A stretch of DNA of 64,000 nucleotides from the NCBI GenBank assembly GCA_023398495.1, contig JAEWSG010000038.1:50712-114711 (forward strand), read 5' to 3'. The notes under the pieces are model-generated. The model worked only from the letters and a program-made list of their open reading frames with translations, was not told where the DNA came from and did no database searches. A program made the translations under genes and the position numbers. The DNA is from Bacillota bacterium. Its GTDB lineage: Bacteria > Bacillota > Clostridia > Acetivibrionales > Acetivibrionaceae. This document shows, in pieces, positions 25,452-33,500 of the stretch (position 1 is its first letter; every line of letters starts with the position of its first letter).

Positions 25452-25811
25452 TTGAAAATTGCAGTTCCATCTGAAGGAAATACAATAGAAAGCAATGTAT
25501 GTCAATCTTTCGGGCGTACTTACTACTTTGTAGTTGTAGACACAGATGCACAAGGATATGAAATTATTGACAATCAGGCAGCCAGTAGCGAAGGTGGGGC
25601 TGGAATAAAAGCTGCCCAGGCTATTGTGGATAGTGGTGCAAATGTAGTTATAACTTTTCACTGTGGAGAAAATGCAATGGACGTGCTTAAGGCAGCAGAT
25701 GTTAAAGTGTTAAAAGCTTTACCGGGTACGGTATCGGAAGTAATCGAGAAGTATAAAGCTGGAGAACTTTCAGATTTGACTGAGATAAATAAAGGTCATC
25801 ACAAAATTTAA
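25452..25811 (+). CDS. NifX/NafY-type dinitrogenase Fe-Mo cofactor biosynthesis-like protein
   Basis: 119 residues from TTG 25452 ('MKIAVPSEGNTIESNV'), behind 'GGAGTGG'. The DiNase_FeMo-co fold is clear: 'QSFGRTYYFVVVDTDAQG', 'GAGIKAAQAIVDSGANVVIT' and 'VKVLKALPGTVSEVIEKYKA'. The family carries or shields Fe-S/metal cofactor precursors. No nitrogenase structural genes occur in the window, so it belongs to the widespread non-nitrogenase branch next to Mrp and MinD-ferredoxin ATPases. The spacing to the next paralogue is 17 bases. Confidence 0.9.
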   Translation: MKIAVPSEGNTIESNVCQSFGRTYYFVVVDTDAQGYEIIDNQAASSEGGAGIKAAQAIVDSGANVVITFHCGENAMDVLKAADVKVLKALPGTVSEVIEKYKAGELSDLTEINKGHHKI

Positions 25812-25828
25812 AAGGAGATTGGTGAATT

Positions 25829-26191
25829 ATGAAAATAGCGGTTGCAAGTGAAGGTAAGATGGTTACACAACATTTTGGACACTGCGAGGGATTTAATGTA
25901 TATACTGTTCAGAATGGTAAAATTACAGGCAAAGAGTTTTTTGCTAATCCTGGACACAGACCTGGATTTTTACCAAACTATCTGAATGATTTAGGCGTAA
26001 ATGTAATTATTTCAGGAGGAATGGGCGGAGGAGCTATTGAAATATTCAATGAAAAAAATATTGAGGTGGTCACCGGAGCTTCAGGCGATGCTGAAGAAAA
26101 TGCCATAAAGTTTTTAGAAGGTAAATTGGAATCCACTGGCAGTGTTTGTCATGAGCATGAACATAGCGATAGCTGCGGGGAACATAATTAA
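25829..26191 (+). CDS. NifX-type protein with His/Cys-rich tail
   Basis: 120 residues, paralogous to the preceding gene. 'TQHFGHCEGFNVYTVQNGKI', 'GVNVIISGGMGGGAIEIFNE' and 'NIEVVTGASGDAEENAIKF' carry the family pattern, with the 'HFG' that replaces 'RFG' in this branch. The C-terminus 'CHEHEHSDSCGEHN' is a likely metal-binding tail. ATG 25829 has 'AAAGGAGATTGG' upstream. It probably binds a metallocluster or metal ion on the way to a target enzyme; the target is not in the window. Confidence 0.9.
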   Translation: MKIAVASEGKMVTQHFGHCEGFNVYTVQNGKITGKEFFANPGHRPGFLPNYLNDLGVNVIISGGMGGGAIEIFNEKNIEVVTGASGDAEENAIKFLEGKLESTGSVCHEHEHSDSCGEHN

Positions 26192-26311
26192 CTATTCCTT
26201 GGAGTATAGGAATTTATGGTTTTTTGTATTCATGAAGTTTAGTTGTTATTGCAAAAGTTATGATGATAATGTATTTTGAGCTATTTGAAAAATGTTGTTT
26301 GGAGGTCTGTT

Positions 26312-26761
26312 TTGAAGAATTCAGAGGATGCGGTAAAGCTGTTTAAAGAAGGTTATAATTGTTCTCAGTCGGTAATAGGTGCGTTTTGCGACGAGTTGGG
26401 TATGGACTTTCAGACAGCAATGAAAATTTCATCTTCCTTCGGTGGTGGAATGGGAAGGCTTAGAGAGGTTTGTGGTGCTGTCACTGGTATGTTTATGGTT
26501 TTCGGACTAAAGTATGGATATGATGATCCTAAAGACAGAGTTTCAAAACAAAAGCATTATGAGTTGATTCAAATGCTTTCGCAGAGATTTAAAGATATAA
26601 ACGGTTCAATTATATGCAGGGAGCTTTTAGGCTTAGGTATAAAACATGATAGTCCTATACCTGCTGAAAGAACAGTAAGCTATTATAAAAAGCGTACTTG
26701 TGTCGAATTGGTCAGATGTGCAGCTGAAATAACCGAAGAAATTCTGAACGAAAGACAATGA
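26312..26761 (+). CDS. C_GCAxxG_C_C family redox protein
   Basis: About 149 residues. TTG 26312 ('MKNSEDAVKLFKEGYNCSQS') is chosen because 'GGAGGT' at 26299-26304 precedes it. Family cysteines are 'EGYNCSQSVIGAF', 'REVCGAVTGMFMVFG' (the C-G-A-x-x-G signature), 'IICRELLG' and 'CVELVRCAAEI'. These proteins are thought to be redox or electron-carrier related and are common next to metal and sulfur genes in anaerobes. It lies 120 bases after the NifX-type pair and ends at a clear terminator. Confidence 0.88.
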   Translation: MKNSEDAVKLFKEGYNCSQSVIGAFCDELGMDFQTAMKISSSFGGGMGRLREVCGAVTGMFMVFGLKYGYDDPKDRVSKQKHYELIQMLSQRFKDINGSIICRELLGLGIKHDSPIPAERTVSYYKKRTCVELVRCAAEITEEILNERQ

Positions 26762-26840
26762 TTTCTGTTTTTTATGAGGCTTTGTTAAAAAATAGATGTA
26801 ATGGGAATGTAGTTCATATTATGTTGTTGTAGTGAAATTC

Positions 26841-26884
26841 AAATCACAAAGGGATACCGCAGATAATGGTTCGCTTTGTGATTT
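26841..26884 (+). terminator. Terminator between the two halves of the Fe-S cluster
   Basis: AAATCACAAAG (26841-26851) pairs perfectly with CTTTGTGATTT (26874-26884), followed by a T-rich 'TATTTTATG'. It separates the Mrp/NifX/C_GCAxxG part from the MinD-ferredoxin part. Confidence 0.75.
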
Positions 26885-27069
26885 TATTTTATGAAATTAT
26901 GATTAAGCATGGCATAAATTATTGACGTATGATCATAAAAATATCGGTCGTAATAGAGATGATTTTTGATCAAATATTGTCAGGAAAGCCGGAAGTTAAG
27001 TTTAAAAGTTAAGTCTGAAAGGTAAGTTATAAGCAAAGTTTATAATATAAATATATAAGGAGGCCCGAA
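26885..27069 (+). promoter_or_regulatory. Promoter region of the MinD-ferredoxin operon (tentative)
   Basis: The rest of the gap 26762-27069 contains TTGACG (26922-26927) directly followed by a 10-bp palindrome TATGATCATA (26928-26937), with no good -10 at normal spacing, and TATAAT at 27041-27046 without a clear -35. The start-proximal 'AAGGAGGCCCG' is a strong ribosome site. TTGACxTATGxxCA also occurs at the promoter at 29740. Confidence 0.35.
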
Positions 27070-27900
27070 ATGAAAATAGCTGTTTTAAGTGGAAAAGGAG
27101 GAACAGGAAAAACAACTGTTTCAGGGAGTTTGGCAGTATCCTTGCCATCGTGCCAGTATATAGATTGTGATGTGGAAGAACCTAATGGAGCAATATTTCT
27201 AAAACCTGATATCAGTGATACTTTACCGGTGAATGTTCTTGTACCTGAGGTTGATATATCCAAATGTGATGAGTGCGGTTCTTGTGCAAAGGCATGTCAG
27301 TTTAATGCTATTGCTGTGGTTAAGAAGAAAGTTTTAATTTTTCCTCAGATTTGCCATCACTGTGGTGCGTGTGTTATAGCTTGTCCTACCGGTGCAATCA
27401 GTGAAATAGAAAGGACAATAGGAGTTGTTGAAACTAATGAGGACATGTCTTTTATGCAAGGAAAGCTTAATGTAAGTGAGCCTATAAGTATACCTATTCT
27501 CCGTGAACTGAAGAAGCGAATAAAAAATAATACTACAGTAATTATAGACTGTTCGCCAGGTGCTTCCTGTACTGTTGTACAGTCGATAGAGGGATGTGAC
27601 TATTGTTTACTTGTCACCGAACCCACTCCTTTTGGTCTTCATGATTTAAAAATAGCTGTCGAGCTTGTAAGGAAGATGGATATTCCTTTCGGTATTGTAT
27701 TAAATAAAGCTTCTGAAGATAGCAGAATTATACACGAATTTTGTGAAAAGGAAGGGATAGACCTGCTTTTGGAAATACCTTTTTCAAAGGATATTGCTCA
27801 AGAGTATTCAAACGGTGTTCTTCCGGTTCAGAACAGTGAAGAGTGGAAGGAGAATTTCATGAAGCTTCATGAAAAAATCGAAAGGGGTACAAAAAAATGA
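27070..27900 (+). CDS. MinD-superfamily P-loop ATPase with inserted ferredoxin domain (first copy)
   Basis: 276 residues. The Walker A variant 'LSGKGGTGKTTVSGSLAV' is followed by two [4Fe-4S] motifs inserted at about residues 63-120: 'CDECGSCAKACQFNAI' and 'CHHCGACVIACPTGAI'. The ATPase half resumes with 'VIIDCSPGASCTVVQSI' and 'EPTPFGLHDLKIAVELV'. These proteins occur in tandem in anaerobes, next to NifX-like and DUF134 proteins, and are thought to couple ATP use to Fe-S cluster or electron transfer. It overlaps the second copy by 4 bases (ATGA at 27897-27900), so the two probably form a heterodimer. Confidence 0.92.
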   Translation: MKIAVLSGKGGTGKTTVSGSLAVSLPSCQYIDCDVEEPNGAIFLKPDISDTLPVNVLVPEVDISKCDECGSCAKACQFNAIAVVKKKVLIFPQICHHCGACVIACPTGAISEIERTIGVVETNEDMSFMQGKLNVSEPISIPILRELKKRIKNNTTVIIDCSPGASCTVVQSIEGCDYCLLVTEPTPFGLHDLKIAVELVRKMDIPFGIVLNKASEDSRIIHEFCEKEGIDLLLEIPFSKDIAQEYSNGVLPVQNSEEWKENFMKLHEKIERGTKK

Positions 27901-28778
27901 AACAAATCGTTTTTATAAGCGGAAAGGGAGGAACGGGAAAGAGTACTCTGGTTTCTTCATTGAGCCTTCTTGTTCAAAACAAAATGTTGGCAGATTGTGA
28001 TGTGGATGCACCCAATCTGCACATTCTTATGAATGAAGAAATTCTGAATAAGTCTGACTACTTTGGAGCAAAAGAAGCAGTAATAGATCCAATGCTATGC
28101 ATAAAGTGCGGTGTTTGCAGGAACACATGTAGATTTGAGTCGATAAATGATGAATTTGAAGTGATGCCTATGAGATGTGAAGGGTGTGGTGCATGTATAC
28201 TGGCATGTCCGCAGAAAGCAATTCATCTTGAAGAGGTTAAAACAGGAGAGCTTTTTGTATCAAATACACCAAGAGGTACTTTTTCTCATGCTTTGCTTGA
28301 CATTGGTGCTGAAGGCTCAGGTAAGCTCGTTACTGAGGTGAAAAAGAATGTTTATAATTCTCAGAAAGGTGAAGACTGGGCACTGATTGACGGTTCTCCA
28401 GGAATAGGATGTGTTGTTATTGCATCTATTACCGGAGCAGATGCAGTAGTTGCAGTCTGTGAACCAACAAAATCAGGTAAAAGTGATTTGGAGAGGGTTC
28501 TGGGTGTGGCAAGACATTTTGGGATATCTGCATTTGTTTGTATAAACAAATATGATTTAAACTCTGAAATTACTTCTGAAATAGAAGAGTTTTGCGAAAA
28601 GGAGGGTGTTCCTGTTATTGGGAAAATCCCCTTTGATCCGTCAATCGTTAAAGCCTTGAGAGACTTTAAAACACCTATAGAAGCTGGTAATGAACTCGTT
28701 AGTAACGAGATTGAGAATATCTGGAAGCGAATTACCGATGAAGTTAAGAAACTTGAAGATATAAGAAAAAAGAGTTAA
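27897..28778 (+). CDS. MinD-superfamily P-loop ATPase with inserted ferredoxin domain (second copy)
   Basis: 293 residues, same architecture as its partner: 'ISGKGGTGKSTLVSSLSL', then 'CIKCGVCRNTCRFESI' and 'CEGCGACILACPQKAI', then 'LIDGSPGIGCVVIASITGA' and 'VCEPTKSGKSDLERVLG'. The C-terminal 'PVIGKIPFDPSIVKAL' is typical. The overlap with the first copy and the different details of the two nucleotide sites suggest an obligate pair. The physiological substrate is not known for this family. Confidence 0.92.
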   Translation: MKQIVFISGKGGTGKSTLVSSLSLLVQNKMLADCDVDAPNLHILMNEEILNKSDYFGAKEAVIDPMLCIKCGVCRNTCRFESINDEFEVMPMRCEGCGACILACPQKAIHLEEVKTGELFVSNTPRGTFSHALLDIGAEGSGKLVTEVKKNVYNSQKGEDWALIDGSPGIGCVVIASITGADAVVAVCEPTKSGKSDLERVLGVARHFGISAFVCINKYDLNSEITSEIEEFCEKEGVPVIGKIPFDPSIVKALRDFKTPIEAGNELVSNEIENIWKRITDEVKKLEDIRKKS

Positions 28779-28842
28779 AGCGAGGAGTGTAACAAATAAT
28801 TCAAGGAAATTTGGTAAAAACCTTTTGATAAGGAGCAAATTG

Positions 28843-29685
28843 ATGATAAAAATAAGTTTATTGTCTGAGAATTATTCAAGAAAAAGATACATTAAGGGTG
28901 AACATGGATTGTCAATTTGGATAGAAAAAGACGGCAAAAACATCTTGTTTGATACAGGTCAGTCAGAGCTTTTCTCACATAATGCAAGAAAAATGGGAAT
29001 TGACATATCAAAGGCTGACATGCTGGTTTTAAGCCATGGTCACTACGATCATACAGGAGGAGTTCCTGAGTTTTGCAGGATTAATGAGCATGCATCTATA
29101 TATATACACAGGGACGCATTTAAAAAGAGATTCTTTGGTCAGCAAAAGAACGGTATAAATATTGGAATACCGTGGGCTGAACAAGAGGAAGGTGTTTGGG
29201 AGGTTCCTTTTGAAAGGCTCATTTTAAATAGGGAGCCGGTTAATCTTAATGATGGAATATTTTTATCTGGCGAAATACCAAGTACAGTACCTTTTGAAGA
29301 AGTACCCGGGAATTTTTACATAGACGATGGTAAGGAAAATATTTCCAGGGATATGATAATTGATGAACAGATGTTGATTATTAAAGGAAACAGAGGGATT
29401 TACATTTTTGCGGGGTGTAGTCATGCAGGAATAATCAATTGTATTAAATATGCACACAAACTATTTCCTGATGATAGGATTGTGTGTGTAACAGCTGGAA
29501 TGCATCTTGAATCAGTATCGGATTTAAGGCTACAGTTGACAATGCAACACTTCCTTGAAATGGAGATTGATACTGTTATACCGCTGCATTGCACTGGTAT
29601 GATGCGTATTTGTGAAATAAAGCGTTTTCTGAAGGAACGCTGTAAGTGTATAAATGTCGGAGATGAACTGATACTTGAGGAATAA
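28843..29685 (+). CDS. Metallo-beta-lactamase-fold hydrolase (MptA/beta-RFAP-synthase-like group)
   Basis: 280 residues from ATG 28843, set by 'AAGGAG' at 28830. The metal site is 'VLSHGHYDHTGGVPEF' (H-x-H-x-D-H), with later ligands in 'AGCSHAGIINCIKYA' and 'PLHCTGMMRICEIK'. This subgroup (annotated as dihydropterin ribofuranosyl-aminobenzene phosphate synthase-like) recurs beside MinD-ferredoxin ATPases in clostridia and methanogens, but the substrate in bacteria is unknown. It follows the ATPase pair by 64 bases. Confidence 0.88.
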   Translation: MIKISLLSENYSRKRYIKGEHGLSIWIEKDGKNILFDTGQSELFSHNARKMGIDISKADMLVLSHGHYDHTGGVPEFCRINEHASIYIHRDAFKKRFFGQQKNGINIGIPWAEQEEGVWEVPFERLILNREPVNLNDGIFLSGEIPSTVPFEEVPGNFYIDDGKENISRDMIIDEQMLIIKGNRGIYIFAGCSHAGIINCIKYAHKLFPDDRIVCVTAGMHLESVSDLRLQLTMQHFLEMEIDTVIPLHCTGMMRICEIKRFLKERCKCINVGDELILEE

Positions 29686-29739
29686 TAAGATAGGGGAGAT
29701 AAAAATAAACACTAAAAATTATATTTTAATCATAATTAA

Positions 29740-29781
29740 TTGACATATGCCCAAAATGGTATTAAAATTATTATGGGCATA
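29740..29781 (+). promoter_or_regulatory. Promoter with flanking 7-bp inverted repeat
   Basis: TTGACA (29740-29745), 17-base spacer, TAAAAT (29763-29768). TATGCCC (29746-29752) and GGGCATA (29775-29781) form a perfect dyad that brackets the -10 element, a good place for a repressor. The transcript would start with the truncated NifX-like gene and DUF134; DUF134 itself is a candidate regulator. Confidence 0.55.
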
Positions 29782-29822
29782 AGCCTGTTAATTATTTTGT
29801 CAAAAATATAAAGGAGATGATA

Positions 29823-29972
29823 TTGTTGAAAGTATGCTTGTCATCAAGTGGTAATTCAATGGATAGTGCACTAGATCCCAGATTTGGAAGAGCAGCATAT
29901 TTTGTTATTGCAGATACAGAAACTATGGACTATGATATTTATTATCTTTTTGAAAATATAGTATTCACATAG
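29823..29972 (+). pseudogene. Truncated NifX-like gene
   Basis: TTG 29823 or 29826 follows 'AAGGAGATGA', and 48-49 codons open with 'KVCLSSSGNSMDSALDPRFG', then 'RAAYFVIADTETMDYD'. That is the N-terminal third of the DiNase_FeMo-co fold (compare 'QSFGRTYYFVVVDTD' upstream). It then becomes non-homologous and stops at TAG 29970-29972. The remaining two thirds are missing, so this is a deletion relic with its promoter and ribosome site kept. Confidence 0.75.
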
Positions 29973-29994
29973 AATTTTGAAAGGGGATATTAAA

Positions 29995-30468
29995 TTGTCA
30001 AGGCCAACTAAATGGAGAAAAGTTGAATTCATTCCGAATATACAATATTTCATCCCGTTAAATTCCGAAAAAAATAAAGTGGAAGAAAATGTGATAAGAA
30101 TTGAGGAAGTAGAAGCTATACGCTTAAAGGACGTAGAAAAACTTGAGCAGGAAGAATGTGCTGAAAGGATGGAAGTATCAAGACAGACATTTCAACGTAT
30201 TCTTAATACTGGAAGAGAGAAAATTGCTGACAGCATAGTTAACGGGAAAGCAATACGCATTGAGGGAGGCAATTTTACTAGAAATATTTGTCCTGTTCGA
30301 TGTCTTGATTGTCAAAAGGAATGGAAAGAGAGTTATGAAAATTTTGAGAAGATAATCAAAGGAGAGTATTCGTGTCCTGATTGCCAATCAAAAAAAATAG
30401 TATGTTCTAATGCTGGTGACAAAAAGTTCTGTAAACGCAATTGCTGGAGAAGAGGAAAAATGGAATGA
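29995..30468 (+). CDS. DUF134-family putative DNA-binding protein
   Basis: About 157 residues from TTG 29995 ('MSRPTKWRKVEFIPN'), with 'AAGGGGAT' upstream. DUF134 proteins start this way and contain a sigma-70 region-4-like HTH, here 'EEVEAIRLKDVEKLEQEECA' then 'RMEVSRQTFQRILNTGREKI'. The C-terminus adds zinc-type Cys pairs ('CPVRCLDC', 'CPDCQSKKIVC'), longer than the minimal family. It habitually accompanies NifX-like and MinD-ferredoxin genes and is a likely regulator of them. Confidence 0.87.
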   Translation: MSRPTKWRKVEFIPNIQYFIPLNSEKNKVEENVIRIEEVEAIRLKDVEKLEQEECAERMEVSRQTFQRILNTGREKIADSIVNGKAIRIEGGNFTRNICPVRCLDCQKEWKESYENFEKIIKGEYSCPDCQSKKIVCSNAGDKKFCKRNCWRRGKME

Positions 30469-30479
30469 GATGATATATA

Positions 30480-30522
30480 AAGCGGATAATGGAACATAGT
30501 CTCTATCTTCCTTTATCCGCTT
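30480..30522. terminator. Hairpin between convergent genes
   Basis: AAGCGGATAA (30480-30489) pairs with TTATCCGCTT (30513-30522), 10 bp, 23-base loop. It sits between the DUF134 stop and the end of the minus-strand protease gene, so it probably serves as a bidirectional terminator; U-runs are weak. Confidence 0.55.
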
Positions 30523-30555
30523 CTTAAAGTTTGTCTATACTAATCCTGTAATACT

Positions 30556-33500
30556 TTATTGCTGCACAGGAAACTCTGTTATTATGCCCAATATATATCT
30601 ATTAATAAGTGTAAGGTCCGATGCATTAATTTTACCATCTCCGTTAAGATCTGCAGATAACGTTCCATACTCATCAGGTAAATTGTTGTAAATTTCTAAA
30701 ATATATCTTTCCAGGTATACTTTGTCTGTTGAATTTACTTTGTTGTCGTCATTCAAATCACCATACATGAATATGTCTATATTGCCGTTCACCAGCTTTT
30801 TTGTTTCATATTCAAAAGATAGATCTCTATACAGCCTGCAGCTATCTGGGATTAATGTCAAGTTGGTCTGTCCGGTAGTGCTTACACTATCTAAAACATC
30901 AAATTGAACATTTGCAAAATCACCATTTTCCATTATGAGTTTTTGAGCTGATATATCTCCTGTAAACTGTACTGATACTATACCTTGCTCACTATCTATG
31001 TTGTACGTTAAGCCATAGCCCTCCGGTATAACCTTACCTGGTGTTACCCCTGAAACAGTGATTCTTGAAGGATCGAATTTAATTGAAACCTCAGCTTTAA
31101 ATATCCCCTCAGAAGGAACTTTTGTTATTGCTACAGGAGTGTCTTTTGCACTGCTCTTAATATCTATTACCTGACTGCCAACAGTAATTGAAGGCAACAT
31201 CTCATCTGAACAGTAAACACCATCCATATAATATTCAGAAGTTATAGGATTCGGGAAGAGCAGTCCACCCAAAGTATACATTTTGTTGTCAAACAAAATT
31301 GCTTTATTAACAAGACTTCTGAAAGAGTAGTTCTTTATTTCTACAAAGCTCTGTTTTACGGGTTCATATTCATATATGCTATTACTGTCTTTTAGATATA
31401 TTTTCCCGTTCATACTAACACAGCCTGCATGAAGAATCTTTCCAGGTAAAGAAGCTTTTTCAGTCCATATATCTTTTTGAGGATCGTACTCATAAACAGT
31501 ATTTAGCAATTTGCTTCCTGAAGACCCTCCTATAGCGTAAATCTTTCCATTAACAGCGGCTACACTGTGATTCCTTAATGGTATAGGTAGCAGCGATGAC
31601 ATGGTTGACCAGCTATCATTTATAGGATCATACTTAAATACTCTTCTTCCATCGCCATAGTCTGCTCCTCCTATAACATATATATATCCGTCAAGTACCA
31701 CTGCCCTGTGACTTGCCCTTCCATCAGGCATATCTTTTTTTGTTTTCCAGGTTTTGTTTATCGGGTCGTACTCTTTCATAGTAGAATAATATTCACTAGT
31801 GAAAATATCATCGCATCCACCAAACACATAAATTTTCCCATTAACCACAGCCGCTTCAGCACCAACTGTAGGTCTGCCCATTGACGCAACCTGTGTCCAC
31901 GTATTACCCTCAAGATCGTATTCTTCAACTGTATCTAATGCCCATGCTTCAATACCTTTACCGGTTGAGCCGCCAAAGGTATACATTTTACCATTTAACT
32001 CTGCACATGCAAAATATATCTTACCATCATTCATATCACTCTTCTTTTGCCACAAGCCCAATTCCGGAGTATATTCCACAACCTTGTTTGTATATGAGTA
32101 TGAATCTGTAAATCCTCCTAGAATATATACCTTGCCGTTTTGAGACACTGAAGCATGCCCGTTAATACCTTCTGGTAAATTACCTCTGTCTGTCCAGGTA
32201 TCAGTTTTAGGATTATACTCTTTAATGATATCCGAATTATTTCCTCCCGAGCAATAGAGTTTTCCGTCTATCTCAGTCATAGCAAAGTTGGAATTCCAAT
32301 TTTCCATGTTATGTTTTACTGTCCATTTGTTTGTTAAGGGATCAAATTCTTCAACAGACTTAATTTTTTCTGAAGCACAATCACCGCCTGCTACGATAAT
32401 TTTTCCATTTACAATACCTATTCCGAAATCACTTCTTTTTGTGTGCATTGGTGCATTTATAATAGTCCATGTATTGCTAACAGGGTCGTAAACTTCAATA
32501 CTGTTTATGGGGAAACCGTTAAAACCACCTATAGCATATATTTTTCCGCCTAATGCCACAGCTCCCAGTTTGCTTCTTGCGATATTCATTTTAGCTTTTG
32601 TCGTCCATTTATCGGTTATAGGGTCGTACTCTTCCACTGTATCTAGTGCACCGGAACCTTCTCCGCCTATAGCATATATTTTTCCGTTATCTGCTTCAAC
32701 TGCTGCAAAGTTTATTCTTGTTGAGGGCATAGGAGCCTTTTGGTTATTCCATGTATCTGTTTCAGGGTCATATTCTTCCACGGTATTAATATAGAAGGGA
32801 CCTTTCTTACCGCCCATTACATATATTTTACCGTTTGATGCTGCCACGGCTCCAAAATCTATCCTTGCTTCCAGCATTGGAGTTTTATACGATATCCCGC
32901 CATCAAGTGATGTAAGCACTAGTTTCTCACTTACCTCGCTGGTTGTAAAACCTGCTGTTGCTTTTACTGTAATGGCGTATGAGGCATTTGTTTCGCTTAT
33001 ATTATAGCTGAATTCATTAGTGTTTGATACAGCCGACAATCCACCGTTCACATAAATCTCATAATAATTGGCGTCAGGTATGTTATTCCAAGAAATATTT
33101 AAAGCTTTATTTACGACTTCTCCGGTTAATATTGGTTTTTCCAGTAAGGTATATACCGTAAGTGTATTACTCCATTCTCCTGTTTTTTGTGGGTTTACAG
33201 CCCTTACTCTGTATTTATGCTCTGAATTAGAGTTTAAGTTGTTGTGCGTAAAACTTGTTTCTGTAACGCTTTGAATATCGGCTCCGTCTATTTCTATCTC
33301 GTAGCTTGTAGCTCCCGAAACTGCATCCCAATTGGCAGTAATTGAATTTAGACTAGCATTTGCCCTCATGTTTTTTGGAGTGCTCAAATAGTCTGATGAA
33401 TATACAATTGCAAAGGGCTGTGGTCCATTAGGAATATAATATCCGGTCACTTCAACTCTATAAGTTCCTATTTCCGGATTCTGTATCACAACGTTTTCTA

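Noticed and set aside
25452..29972. Nitrogen-fixation gene cluster
   Set aside because: The NifX- and NifU-like proteins are present, but no nifH, nifD, nifK, nifB or nifE-like gene is in the window; these families are widespread outside nitrogen fixation.
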